A DNA stretch of 64,000 bases, from positions 434,001 through 498,000 of the forward strand of contig OZ037837.1 in the NCBI GenBank assembly GCA_964035575.1, written 5' to 3'. Below the pieces are notes generated by a model. That model was not told where the DNA came from, ran no database searches, and saw only the letters and a program-made list of their open reading frames with translations. The translations under genes and the position numbers were made by a program. The stretch comes from Rhynchopus sp. YZ270_cl-10 (lineage: Eukaryota; Euglenozoa; Diplonemea; Diplonemida; Diplonemidae). Of this stretch, positions 10,996 through 22,311 are shown piece by piece. Every line of letters starts with the position of its first letter. The first letter of the stretch is position 1.

Positions 10996-11553
10996 CAGTT
11001 TTTTGATCGAAAACAAGGCCACTACACCACAGGGAAAGCTCGGGAAAAAGTCACGTTTTCCTTAAGGAAATGCCCTAAGGAAAACCACCGTACCTTAGAA
11101 GGACCTTAGAAGGACCTTTTTTACACCTTTTTTTTAGAAAAATCACACCATGGGGGGAAATTTTTTTTTTTTTACCGCCCCCCTCGCAGGCTATTTCCTA
11201 ATCTGGATTCTGGATCCCACTTTTTTCCGGGGTTTTTCATACTTTTTTCCCGTTTTTTTTTTTTTCCTGATTTCTGGATCCGAGTTTTGAAAAAATTTCG
11301 GGAAAAAAAAATTTCCCGTGACCCAGTGTGGCGGGGGGGCCCCCGGGGGGAAAAAATCATGGTTGGACCACGGGAGTACCATGAAACTGGGTTGCTGACC
11401 GCACCATCCAGGCTGTACCTCAATTTTTTTTTGCCTGCGGCGCCATTTTCCCTTTTTTGCTCCGCAAAAAAGGGTTCGGTGTGTGACTATGTGGTGTAAA
11501 AAGATAGATTTTTACACCGTACCCTAAATTTTTTTCGCCTGCGGCGCCATTTG

Positions 11554-12197
11554 CAGTGCTCTCAAGATCCTCCACGTAGGGGAGGATATTTCCTCCAGGG
11601 GCTTTTTTTTTTTTTTTTCAGGCTTTTTTGGTGGAGGATTTCCTCCATTTTATTTTTTTTTTTGGCGGGCTCGGGTAGAGGATTATCCTCCTAGGGGTTT
11701 TATAGTGGGGAGTCACTTTGTCTCCCCCGAGGGTGGTGTAAAAGGAAGCATTTTTACACCGTACCCTAATTTTTTTTCGCCTGCGGCGCCATTTATATTA
11801 ATTTTTTTGCTCCGCAAAAAAATAGAGTTGGCAATGTCTTTGGATACCCTTGCATTTTTCAGCCAAAAAATACAACTTGACCAAAGCTGCAAAAATTTTG
11901 TCGTTTTTTTAAAAATAACCCGCCGTTGCATCAGCCCCTGCTTCTGGAAGACGTATTGGTTTTGTACGGTTCGTGGAGCGTATGGTGCAAGAGAAAGGAT
12001 TAGATTTCCGTTTTTTATTATCTCGCAAAATTGACCCGCCTCTCCGCTCTGTGGCTGTCAGGGAGGCGCGCGCGAAGCGCGCGACGACCGCTTGTTGCGG
12101 GGGGGAAAAATTTTTTTTTTGGGGGTTTTTTTGCAAAAATAAAATCCTCCTCATTTCGAAAATTCTGCTTTTTTCGTGGAGGATCTTGAGAGCCCTG
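11554..12197 (+). mobile_element. hAT-type MITE, family A copy 1, with 8-bp target duplication
   Basis: The ends are CAGTGCTCTCAAGATCCTCC at the left and the reverse complement of CAGGGCTCTCAAGATCCTCC at the right, the CAG(T/G)G start typical of hAT elements. The flanking octamers GCCATTTG at 11546-11553 and 12198-12205 are identical. The 644-base element contains no transposase. Copy 2 (56191-56947) is in opposite orientation with its own duplication, and a partial copy lies at 63345-63660. Confidence 0.92.
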
Positions 12198-12205
12198 GCC
12201 ATTTG

Positions 12206-12864
12206 TTTGTTTTTTTTTTTTTTGCTCCGCAAAAATCCAGGGTCCTAGCTTGGTTTTGGAAAAAAATGCCAAATCTGGGTCAGAATTTTTTTTTTGGGTC
12301 AGCAGAGGTTTTGGGCCTTGGGGGGCTTGTCTTGGCTTTTTTGGGTTTTCCGAGCTCTACCCTCACTGTGGTGGGGTCATTTCAGAAAAATGGACAAGTT
12401 CTTGACTGATACAAATTTTGGCCACTACGACTAGTGAGTTGCTCACAACGTTAAGTGGAACGCTACTATAACCATAAAAATCACTCCCCGTTCATAGATC
12501 ACCCAACACAAAATATATAAAATGGCGCCGCAGGCGAAAAAAATTAGGGTACGGTGTAAAAATGTAGCTTTTTACACCACAGAGTCACTCTACGAACCCT
12601 TTTTTGCGGAGCAAAAAAGGAAAAATGGCGCCGCAGGCAAAAAAAATTGGGTCCAGCCCTGGACGGCGCCGGATTTTTTTGTCGATATTTTTTTCTTACC
12701 CCAGAAAAGGTGGTGGGCCCCCCAAAGAGGGGAAAAAATCAGAATTTCCCAATTTCCAAATTAATTAATTCCCTTTTTTTTTTTTTTTCGTGGGTCGCGA
12801 CCCAGGCACTTGGGTCAGCTTGACCCACTGACCCAGGCAAGCTAGGACTCTGAAAAATCCCTAT
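12206..12864. other. Gene-free stretch
   Basis: Contains a copy of the GCGCCGCAGGC / TTTTTACACC short repeat (12515-12650) and homopolymer-rich DNA. No gene is seen. Confidence 0.5.
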
Positions 12865-13471
12865 CAGGGCATTATATAGGTTTCGGGGGTTTTCGCTGAA
12901 ACTCGGTCAAAACTCGGTCGAGCCCGGGCGCGCTTCGCGCGCCCGGGTCCCCACCTTAGCTCAAGTTGGGGGCCTCCGGCGGAATGTGAGAATTCCTCGG
13001 AGTTCGGCACTTCATTTATATTTGTGCCAGGCACACGTGGTACACGAATTATCAGTAACCTCAGTACATTCACAAAAGAAACGGCGGTCATGGCACCCAA
13101 GCGAAGCCACCGTACGCAACATTTCTAAAAAATGTTGACATAAATGTCACTGTCGTTGGTAATTATCGTCAGTTTCCGTAAATTTTACTTCCATATTTTG
13201 CTGAAACAAAAGTTTCTGGCGAAGCCACGCAACATTTCAAAAAAATGCGTAGAAGGTTGGCTGCAAGCTTGCGCCGCAGGCGCACGGTACGCTACTTTTT
13301 TATTTTCGTCGTGCTGCATGCTTCGTTTTCCTTCGGCGTTTGACCAATCGAGTCGCGTTCTGGCTGTGACGGGGTCACTTTGTTCATGAGGCCATTTCTG
13401 GTCACTCTCAGAGGCTCGTGTGAGGTACCAAAGAAAACCGATTTTTTCCCCCAAGATTTATCATTTTTTTT

Positions 13472-14072
13472 ATCGTGCAATTGTTGACTCGTGTACAAAT
13501 CCTTCAGGAAGAACCAAAAATTATAATCTGGGAGCGTGTAATTATTACCAAGCGTGTAATTATGAATCGTTAGCGATTTGCGACCAAAAATGTCAGCCGT
13601 GTAATTATGGGTAATAATTACACGCTCAAACCCACTTTTGGTGATCCTAAGTCGCCAAAGGGAAAGGGACTCTGCAAAAATTTTTTCCCCCCCTATAAGG
13701 GTTAATTTCGACGATTTGAGCCCATTCAAAGCAAAATTTGACCCATTTGAGCAGTTCTAGGCCCCTCAAACACGTTTTTGATTATCCGCCAAAAAAAAAA
13801 AAAAATCCCGGAAAAACACACCGGAAACCTCAACTTCACGCTTCGCATCGTCCAAGGATAGACAGTTGTTACCAACTTGTTGAAATGTGATTCCCAACCC
13901 CAAACCAAGAATGATCACAAATAATTATACCCTCTCCCACTTTTTCGGTTCAACATCCATACTTCGGCACATTTCCCATACACCCCACATACACACTCCC
14001 ATCATCGACATACAGTGACTGGAGGGTGACGGGGACTCGCCGGATTTGTACACTCGTCAAAAATTGCACGAT
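13472..14072. mobile_element. Terminal-inverted-repeat element nested in the hAT-type element
   Basis: The two ends share a 31-base inverted repeat beginning ATCGTGCAATT and continuing to GTGTACAAATCC, with two mismatches. The 601-base interior has several GTGTAATTAT blocks and no coding signal. The flanks are T- and A-runs, so a target duplication cannot be read. Confidence 0.7.
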
Positions 14073-14118
14073 AAAAAAAAAACTAATTATGTGAAATTAT
14101 TACCAGATAATTACACTT

Positions 14119-14199
14119 AGGTGTGTTTTTTGTCACTTGTTCCCTAAACCCACTCGCTTCGCTCGTGGGTTTAGGTCACTCGTGACAAAAAACACACCT
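14119..14199. repeat. 81-base near-perfect hairpin
   Basis: AGGTGTGTTTTTTGTCAC pairs with GTGACAAAAAACACACCT, and inside it CCTAAACCCAC pairs with GTGGGTTTAGG. The loop is TCGCTTCGCTC. It is flanked by ATTATTACC/GGTAATAATTA blocks that can also pair. It could be a structured RNA or the core of a small foldback element. Confidence 0.8.
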
Positions 14200-14233
14200 G
14201 CGTGTAATTATGGGGTAATAATTACCCAATAAT

Positions 14234-17200
14234 TATATATCAGTCAATAATTGAGCCACCGGGACTTTTTTCCGTTTTTGTACAGAAAATTTTTTAATTT
14301 CTACTCGTCAAAAAAAATTGTCCGACCCCGCAATTAAAAGATATCGACTCGGAAACCCATCCCCGCTGGGTTTTGAAAACTTTTGGTGTCGTTGGTTCAC
14401 CTCAGATGTGTGAGGGCCTCGACCAAAACCAGTTTTTCCAGTTTTCGGGTATAAGCCTGGGCGGTAGTATTTTACAAAAAAATCCTCAAAATTCAAAAAA
14501 AACTGTTCGAATGGATTCAGATCGTGCAAAACAGTCAAAATATCACTTTTGACAAAGAAAAAAAAGTGATCCTCGCTGTTACGCAGCCACCCTCCTGACC
14601 CCCCTGGAACCTGTTTTTTGTGTGGGGGGTTCCCTGTACAAAGTCTTAAGGGAAGTCTGAAGGGGTACTGGTTGGTGGCCATTTTTTGCCTACAAAAAAT
14701 CGGGAAATTTTTTTTTTTTTTTCGGTTCTCGGGAGTCTGTGCGTGCTGTGATGGCGTCACTTTGCGCTCAGAAATGAGTATTTTTGACCTAAAATGCATG
14801 TGTCAGTTTAGACTGGCTGTACGCCGTTTTCCACGGTGTACAGCCACAACTACCCATGTACAGAAGAATTTTTAACTTCTACTCATTTCCAGAAATCGTG
14901 CGACCCCGCAATTAAAAGATATCGACTCGGAAATCAGGGGTGGGCGGGCACCCTGGGGTTTTTTCCATTTTTTTGGATCGGGCACCCAGGTTTTTTCTAA
15001 GGATTTTTACAGGCAATTTTTGGATTTTTCTGAGAACACGCTGCCCCCTGCCGAAATATGTTCTCGGTTTTCCCTTTTCGGGGTTTTTTTTTTGGCCTTT
15101 TTCGGGTTTTCCGAGCTTTTACCCTCACTGTCACGGGGTCATTTTGAAAAAAATGGGCAAGTTCTTGGCTGATACACGTTTTGGTCATTACCACCAGCGA
15201 GTTGCTTAGCGGGGTTAAATTGAACTATGATTCTGGACCCACTGTAACGTGAACCGCCCCCTCGAAATTCAAGAAGGGGTCCTAAACCCGGGCGCGCTAC
15301 GCGCTACGTGCACCCCGAATGTTCGGGATGAATATAAAACGGCGCCGCAGGCGAAAAAAAATTAGGGTACAGTATAAAAAATGCAGCTTTTATACCACAA
15401 AGCCACTCAGCGAATCCTTTTTTGCAGAGCAAAAAAGGGAAAATGGCGCCGCAGGCAAATTTTTTTTAAAGGTGCAGACCTGGGAGGCGCTGAATTATTT
15501 TTCTTTTTCGTTCCTCAGTGCCGTCAGGGCCTGCCCAAGTGCGCCAACGCAATGCACTTTGCTACCACCGTGGTGGCGAGCACTTGCAGCACTGCAAGAG
15601 GCAAGGTTCCCTCGACGTTTGCAGTCACACGCACCATACTGTATTATTATTTATTCTGTTGTGCGGGAGGTGAAAGGGACGAGACCGAAGGAAGCGGGGT
15701 GGAGACTTTTTTTGTTCATTATGGCTTGGTACCGCACTCCCGGGCAGAGTGCGAGTTATTCTCAGCCACACGGGGCCCGGCCCGACCCCCCAGACTTTTT
15801 CCCCTAAGAAAAACCCTTAGAAAAATAAATTTTCCCCGTATAAAATCCTTAGAAAAAATAATTTTTCCCCCGTGTAAAATCCTTAGAAAAAATAAAATAA
15901 AATCAAAATCGGGCCCCGGGCACCCACTTTAGGCCCAGGCCTGTCGGAAATCCATCCCCGCAGGGTTTTAATTTTTTTAAAAAATTTCGGTGCGTCGCAT
16001 TCATGCAATTCATTTCCGACTTTTTGGGATTCACCAATCTGGAGTTCATAAAAATTTTTTTTTGGGAAATAGTCAGATTTACCCTACCCTATTTTGAAAA
16101 AGTTCAGACTTGCCCGAAATAAGTTCAGACTTGCCCTAAAAGTGTTTTTAGGGCAAGTCTGAACTTATTTCGGGCAAGTCTGAACTTATTTTTAGGGAAA
16201 ACACTTTTTTTAGGGCAAGTCTGAACTTTTTTAGGGCAAGTCTGAACTTTTTTAGGGCAACCCTGCACTTATTTATTGGGCAAGCTGGGGGCTCTTGGGT
16301 TACAGAGCCCGGCGGTCGTCGTTTTTGCGTTTCTGTTTAGGGCACGTATGGGCTATTCGCGACGAGTCCTGGTAGTGAAATGAGCAACCTATGGTATGGA
16401 GCTTTTTTTCCATGCAACTGAATTTCCTCGTGTCCAGGACACCCCACTTTCCGAGCAAAATTAAATAATGACACAAATGGGAGGGGAAAACCCTCTGACC
16501 TTTATCATCACTCTAAAAAACTCTCAGGTACCGCACCGCAGTACCGCACCACGATCCGAGACCCGTACAGAACAGAGACCAGAAAAAAGACTTCCGCACC
16601 CAAACGCGACTCCTCATAGAACACGACGTAGTAGTAACAAAAAAAAAATACCGATTACTGCAGTAAGTACAAAGCCTTTGGGCGACATTGTACAGGTCCT
16701 ACATCATGTACGTAAAATTGTCGATACAACCAAAGAAAAGCATAGTGGTGCACCCTCGGGTGTCTGCACTACTGCAACAACTATTTCTATAGCTACAGTT
16801 TCCCCACCTCTACCTTTAACTTTTTATACGAGGATGTAATTCTCCGGGATTACTCCGCGATTGTCGTCACAACAAAAAAGTCCAGAGGACTTGTTGGTCG
16901 CCTTACTCATTTGGATCAACGGTATGTATATGCTACTCATTACAATGTTAGCCACTTCTATTGCCAGACACCGGGGCAAATAGTAAGTGCAAGAAAACTG
17001 CTTTTTGGAAACCAGGAAAACATGATGGACACTCCACTCCACGTGCGGACATGTTTGGCACTTCTGCATGCGTGCAGTATCCAAATGTGTCCCCGTGGGA
17101 ACAAAGTGATAAAGATGTGTCCACTGTGTACAGGGAAAAAACTTTGCGCTCCCCCGGACAGTGCACAATTCAACCCCTTGTGGGTGGTCTTGTTGCCTTT

Positions 17201-18133
17201 TGGAACAACAACAATTTTTCCACGTTGTTGCATTTTGGCCAGGCATGCTCTTGAAAGCATGACAATTTGATTGCGTATGGACAAAGCAAATAACCAAGTA
17301 TGAATTCTGAGTTGAAATGTGAGAGATGTTGTGGGAAGGGGAGTTCGCTCCTTTCAACGATGATCTCGTTGTTCTTCAATAGGCATGTCTTAACCGACCA
17401 CATAAATAAAATTGTGCCGGCCTCGAAGGATTCTAAGCAAACCCGCGTGGTAGCTAAACACTGACTCTCTCTCAATTCAACAAAGAAGGAATACTTGGTA
17501 ATTTGTGGAGCACCCGTGCATGAAAATTGTAAAACTTTGCGCCCCACGTTGCCCCAGAACACGGCTTCCTTTGTAACCGGTTCTGGCCCAACGTGGACTG
17601 CCTGTTCACCCTTTCCGGGTGGCTGGTGGTTTCTGGCATCAATTTTTGGGCTCCGGCTCGGTTAGGCATTTTAGGGCAATAAAACAAGTCATACCACATG
17701 GGGCCCCAAGAGTGCCCCAGCCAAAGTGGCCTGACTTGTTGCCCTAAAATAAGTTCAGACTTACCCTAAAAATAAGTTCAGACTTGCCCTAAAAAAGTTC
17801 AGACTTGCCCTAAAAAAGTTCAGACTTGCCCTAAAAAAAGTGTTTGCCCTAAAAATAAGTTCAGACTTGCCCTAAAAACACTTTTAGGGCAAGTCTGAAC
17901 TTATTTTCGGGCAAGTCTGAACTTTTTCATAGGGCAAGTCTGAACTTTTTCAAAATAGGGTAGGGTAAGTCTGACTATCTCCCTTTTTTTTTTATTTTTA
18001 TTTTTATTTCTTTGCATTCCGCTGCTCAAAATCTTTCAATTGCGGGGTCGGACAATTTTTTTTGCCGATCAGTTTTTTGTTCAACGAACCTTGGGAGAAA
18101 AGTCCCGGTGGTTCAGTTATTGACTGATATATA
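14234..18133. mobile_element. 3.9-kb element with ~100-base terminal inverted repeats
   Basis: The left end starts TATATATCAGTCAATAA, followed by CCACCGGGACTTTT and, about 70 bases on, AAAATTGTCCGACCCCGCAA. The same blocks appear in reverse at 18036-18133. The interior is repeat-rich (14735-14815, 14885-14935, 15330-15470) and holds the separate 16064-17983 element. No transposase is seen. The short TATA ends would suit a TA-type target, but this is not proven. Confidence 0.75.
16064..17983. mobile_element. 1.9-kb element with ~50-base TIRs and GTTCAGACTTGCCC arrays
   Basis: Both ends read GGGA(A/G)ATAGTCAGA, then TTACCCTACCCTATTTTG, then arrays of AGTTCAGACTTGCCCTAAAA units. The left array is 16098-16260 and the right is 17745-17960 in mirror orientation; within each array units also face each other and can form hairpins. 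The middle (16270-17740) contains small ORFs (for example 16468-16839 plus, 123 codons) matching no family I know, and 17160-17275 matches 2577-2672 inverted. It was inserted into a T-rich site. Confidence 0.82.
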
Positions 18134-18233
18134 TTTTTTTAAATTTGGCCTGACCGAGTTTTAGTTAAGGCTTGCTGTAAACTCGGTCAGGCTGACCGAG
18201 TTTTACCCCACTATATAATCCCCTGATCCCTAT

Positions 18234-20493
18234 GTTCCCAATGTCCCTGGTCAGCAGTGCTGAAAAAATTTTGGCACAAAAACAAGCTGACCCCCCAATC
18301 TTCCAACGACAGTGACACTGAGTGCCCTACCTATTAAATTTTTTTTCAAAACTCAGCGACAGCACTGACCACGTGTGCCTGGTGCAAATATCAATGAAGT
18401 GCCGAACTCCGAGAAATTCTCACATTCCGCCGGAGGCCCCCAACTTGAGCTAAGGGCTCGCCACACCTCTACCAAAACCCGCAAAACCGCAAAATCTCAC
18501 CTATTTTCAGAGTTAGGTGAGAAGCTGGGAAACACTGGAAAAAAAAGAAAAAAAGAAGGGTGGGATTTATCCTAATGATTTATTGGAGCTGCGTTTCACC
18601 ACGTTTCAAGTACTCTTTATTGTGTCTTGTTTGCAATATATGAGGGGAGCATGCCCCGCCAACGGAGGGGAGATGCCCCGCCAACGCGGGGGAGAAAGCT
18701 CGGAATGGGTTTTTTTTCTGGAAAAATTTTTTTTTCCCGGAGAAAAATTCTGGATCCAGTTTTTGAAAATTTTCCAAAAAAATCCCGATTTAGGATATGG
18801 CCTGCCCCCTCGAAATGAAAAACCCAAATCCTAGAAAAAACACTGACGGGGGGGAAAAAAGTAAAAGTTGTTTGTTGTTCGCTTCCACATTTTTTTTTCT
18901 TCGACTTGATTTACGATATGGTTGTGTTTGCCTGAAGTACAGAAAGTGTCGTGGAGCACAGGGGGGAAAAGAGGGGGAAACAAGCGGGGAGCGGGATACG
19001 CAGACGCGCGACTTTTCACGAGGGTCTCGAGCATTTTGTCAAATACTACGTGTTTACTAAAAAAAAATACTTTTTCCTGAAAGTACAGAAAAGATATGAA
19101 GTGCACAGTCATGGCCACAATGAACAAACTTTAACCGCTCCACCCCAAAAGTCACACTCACAGCTGAGGAGTGTTTAATTGTTTCAACCGGTTGGTGGAG
19201 GACCTTACCGGCAGCCTTCAGCCGTGGTTGATGAAACGACGTCCCTCTAGCTTTGTGTTGCAGAAGTGTTTCGCTGTTGATGGACTGATGGGTGCTATGG
19301 TGTGCCATGTGGGTTGTGTATGAGGTCTCGGGGAGTAAACAGGAACAAGGAGAGCGGGAATGGTAACTACAATATTATTACAAAAAAAAGGAGTTATGAA
19401 CCCGGAAACATCCTCAATACGTTGCAAAAAGGGGGGGAGTGGCTTTTTTGTGTTGTTGCATTACAAAGTGCAGAAAACAATGTGAAAAGGGTCGAACCAC
19501 GTATGAAATACAGTGGATGATACACATTTTTTGTTCGCTTTTTTATTCAGTACTTTATTGATGAAACAAAGAAACGTTTGTCGAGATGAACCTCAGCCGT
19601 GCTTCGTCACCTCACAACTCATACACATGTCGCAGACTGCTGTACTCTTGTCTATTTTTTGATCACCCTGTTGTGCAGTCACCACCCAACCCATTCCGCT
19701 TCGAAATAACTCCTTCAATGCCCCCCACCCCCGCCCCCTCAGTTCTCCATTTATTGCATCCATCTTCGTCCGTACTTCAGGTAAAAATAAACTCATGTTT
19801 GTGGAGGTGAATAAATAGCTCTTCCTGAAAGTGAGTCACTCCGCACCTCATGCTAAATGGCAAATAAACGTTTCATTGTGTTTTCCTTTCCTATTTATTC
19901 AAACCCCCAAAAGACCCGAAAACCCCGCACATCCTGAAGTAAGGTACACCCTCATCCTAATTAGGAACCCACCCTTGCCCTTACCTTTTATCACCCAAAC
20001 CCCAAAGAATCATCAACGGAATGTCGCCACGCAATAGTGAATTCCAACGGGGTCGGTTCATTCATTACTGGTGGTAAGTGGATTGATTACGTTGCAAAAA
20101 ATAGATCTCAAATATCAGTATTCCCACACACCCAGCCAACCCTCTCAAATCCTCCCAATTGTATCTTATCCAACTCATCCCAACAAACCCCACCACCTCA
20201 CTCTGTCACTCCCTCCCAAAAAGACAAACCCCCTTTTGTGCTTCACTCCTTCTTTTCTTCCCTTCCCACCCTTTTTGCTAGTGTCGTTCTCAGCAGCAGC
20301 AACAGCAATGGTGTCGTCAGTTGGCGGTGCATAAGTCGCACCTGTTTCGCTTGACAGGGTTGCACCACGTTCTCCTTGCAGACCTGCTCAGCCTCTGCCA
20401 CATGGGCACCTCAGGCATGCTTCAGGCATAGTGCAGAGCAGCTGTGCAGCAGACGAGAAGATGCACAACAACAACTGCTGCAAAGCGAGCTTC
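18234..20493. other. Gene-free stretch
   Basis: 18340-18460 is a fragment of the hAT-type family of 12865/42634, inverted. 18620-18700 has two copies of ATGCCCCGCCAACG. 19190-19810 has no repeat or gene I recognise. 20100-20330 is a C/T-rich tract downstream of the minus-strand B-box gene. Short ORFs here are low-complexity and not supported. Confidence 0.5.
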
Positions 20494-22311
20494 TCAATTG
20501 CGTAAGTGATCAGGCAGACTCCTGAGTACTGCACCGCTACACTTGTCCTTTCCATGTAAGGTCTTCAACTCTGTGCACCCATCCAAGAAGAAGCTTCCGA
20601 TGTCGGTGACAGCTTGTAATGCGCTCAAATCAACTGTTGACAATGATGTGCACCCTTGGAGGAACCCCTCCCCAATCCAGGTGACACCTTGTAATACACT
20701 CAAATCAACTGTCGACAATGATGTGCACCCTTTGAGGAACGCATCCCCAACCTCGGTGACACCTTGTAATCCACTCAAATCAACTGTCGTCAATGATGTG
20801 CACCTTTGGAGGAACCCCTCCCCAATCGAGGTGACACCTTGGAATGCACTCAGATCAACTGTTGACAATGATGTGCACCCTTCGAGGAACTCGTGCTCAA
20901 TCGAGGTGACACCGTTTAATGCACTCAAATCAACTGTCAACAACGATGTGCATTCGGCGAGGAAGTCCTCCCCAACCTCGGTGACACCTTGTAATGCACT
21001 CAAATCAACTGTCTTCAATGATGTGCACCCGCAGAGGAACCCATCCCCAATCGAGGTGACACCTTGCAATCCACTCAGATCAACTGTCCTCAATGATTTG
21101 CACCACATGAGGAAGCAGTCCCCAATCGAGGTGACAGCTCGTAATGCACTCAGGTTAACTGTCCTCAACGATCTGCACCCGAAGAGGAACCATTTCCCAA
21201 TTGAGGTGACACCTTGCAATCCACTAAGATCAACTCTCTTTAATGATGTGCACTCCATGAGGAACGCGTTCCCAATCGAGGTGACAGATAGTAACCCACG
21301 CACGTCGAGTGCAGTCAAAGCCTCGCATTTATTAAGAAAGTCGTCTCCAATCGCAACCAAAGCAGATGCGTAACTGATATCAATGCACGTCACATCAGTT
21401 TCCTTGAAGAAGTTGTCTGGAATCGCAGTCGCAGCTCCTGCCTGGAGGAGCAAGCAAGCCAACTTCGGATCACTGCGTTCATCAGTCACCTGCTTCAACC
21501 TTTCTTCTGTAAGTGTCTCACCCAACTCACGAAGTGCTGATATGGCATTGTGCACCTTCACATGCAAAACAAACACTGACTTCTGGGCAAGGGCATCATG
21601 CACGTTCGAAACAGGCAGTTTCAGGGAAACCGTTGTGTGTGGGCCTGCAGCACCCACGAGGCGGTGGCGGTCTCCACTCGCTGCCATGATGTTGATGTTC
21701 CGCACAACGGCCTGCGACTCCGTGACCGCACGCAGCACCTGGTCGTCCCCAAGCTGGCACACCGCCTCGCACTCAGCAATCACGCGTCTTGCCTTCGCAA
21801 CAAACATCTTCAGCGCACACACCTCCCCTTCACGACTGAGTGCCTGTGTGAGGAAGCTCCGTGCCACCTCCTCCTCACACACGACTTCGCTGCGCGACAC
21901 ATCTTCACGCATCACGAGGTGCCCGACGTGTGTCTGCAGGATAAGGTCTTTGTACATGTCCTCAGTGAGTGGGAGTGCCTCAAGCACACGGCACTTCTTC
22001 TTTGCAGCAGTCTGCTGTGCTGTCAGGTATGTCACGTGCGAGTGGAGGATATCACGCTGGCGTTTCATGTAGTCTGTGATGTCAACTGTCTCGTGTCCCG
22101 CATGTGTGTCGCAACGGGAACAGAGCATGCAGATCAACGCGTCTCCACACGCAGGGTCTTTACAGACGAGGCTCAGCTTCTGTCCTGGGTGCTGTGCACA
22201 CTTAGCAGTGTCGCAGTTCCTCGCAGCCGCCACCAAGACCTCGTCTGCAGAAAGCTTTCTCTTTTTTGGTGCCTTCTCGCTTAGTGTACTGTCTGTGTGT
22301 CGCTTCGACAT
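20494..22311 (-). CDS. B-box zinc finger plus BspA-type leucine-rich repeat protein
   Basis: A 605-residue single-exon protein. Residues 13-20 (KAPKKRKL) resemble a basic nuclear localisation signal. Residues 38-73 form a B-box-like zinc finger (C38, H41, C50, C55, C61, C64, C67, H70, H73). Residues 80-290 are mostly helical. Residues 301-590 hold eleven clear 25-residue repeats of the type FLxxCTSLxTVDLSxLQGVT, a BspA/TpLRR-like LRR. Without a RING finger it resembles TRIM-like architecture only in part. The LRRs probably bind protein partners. It lies 1 kb downstream of the NACHT-WD40 gene on the same strand. The ATG at 22311 is the first in frame; a C-rich tract ending in AG sits about 70 bases upstream. 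The repeats are so alike at DNA level (75-base period) that unequal exchange is likely. A nuclear role is inference. Confidence 0.8.
   Translation of the reverse strand: MSKRHTDSTLSEKAPKKRKLSADEVLVAAARNCDTAKCAQHPGQKLSLVCKDPACGDALICMLCSRCDTHAGHETVDITDYMKRQRDILHSHVTYLTAQQTAAKKKCRVLEALPLTEDMYKDLILQTHVGHLVMREDVSRSEVVCEEEVARSFLTQALSREGEVCALKMFVAKARRVIAECEAVCQLGDDQVLRAVTESQAVVRNINIMAASGDRHRLVGAAGPHTTVSLKLPVSNVHDALAQKSVFVLHVKVHNAISALRELGETLTEERLKQVTDERSDPKLACLLLQAGAATAIPDNFFKETDVTCIDISYASALVAIGDDFLNKCEALTALDVRGLLSVTSIGNAFLMECTSLKRVDLSGLQGVTSIGKWFLFGCRSLRTVNLSALRAVTSIGDCFLMWCKSLRTVDLSGLQGVTSIGDGFLCGCTSLKTVDLSALQGVTEVGEDFLAECTSLLTVDLSALNGVTSIEHEFLEGCTSLSTVDLSAFQGVTSIGEGFLQRCTSLTTVDLSGLQGVTEVGDAFLKGCTSLSTVDLSVLQGVTWIGEGFLQGCTSLSTVDLSALQAVTDIGSFFLDGCTELKTLHGKDKCSGAVLRSLPDHLRN

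Larger units (their letters stand above)
10218..11553. other. Gene-free stretch of repeats and homopolymer-rich DNA
   Basis: 10568-10645 (CTGTGCGTGCTGTGATGG then TCACTTTGCGCTCAGAAATG) recurs at 14735-14815. 10836-10858 holds the recurring GTGCGCCTGCGGCGCAAG motif. 11410-11545 belongs to a short family with GCGCCGCAGGC/GCCTGCGGCGCC and TTTTTACACC, also seen near 11760, 12520, 15330, 33540, 43980 and 56560. No gene is seen. Confidence 0.6.
12865..18225 (+). mobile_element. hAT-type non-autonomous element interrupted by nested insertions
   Basis: The left end reads CAGGGCATTATATAGG. The right end is the reverse complement of CAGGGGATTATATAGTGG. The 8-bp flanks ATCCCTAT (12857-12864 and 18226-18233) are identical. 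The outer parts (12865-13470 and 18138-18225) match the uninterrupted 42634-43334 unit, so about 4.7 kb between them is later insertion. The nested pieces are 13472-14072, 14234-18133 and, inside the latter, 16064-17983. The outer element carries a GC hairpin at 12917-12945 and no transposase. Confidence 0.88.

Noticed and set aside
16824-17562. Cysteine-rich minus-strand ORFs (177 and 130 codons)
   Set aside because: Lie within a TIR element, overlap equally long ORFs on the other strand, and show no recognisable domain.
19586-20354. Small proline-rich ORFs downstream of the B-box gene
   Set aside because: C/T-rich low-complexity DNA; no homology or start context.
20543-22072. Plus-strand ORFs of 276 and 229 codons with repeated VTPCNALKSTV
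   Set aside because: Antisense reading of the LRR array.
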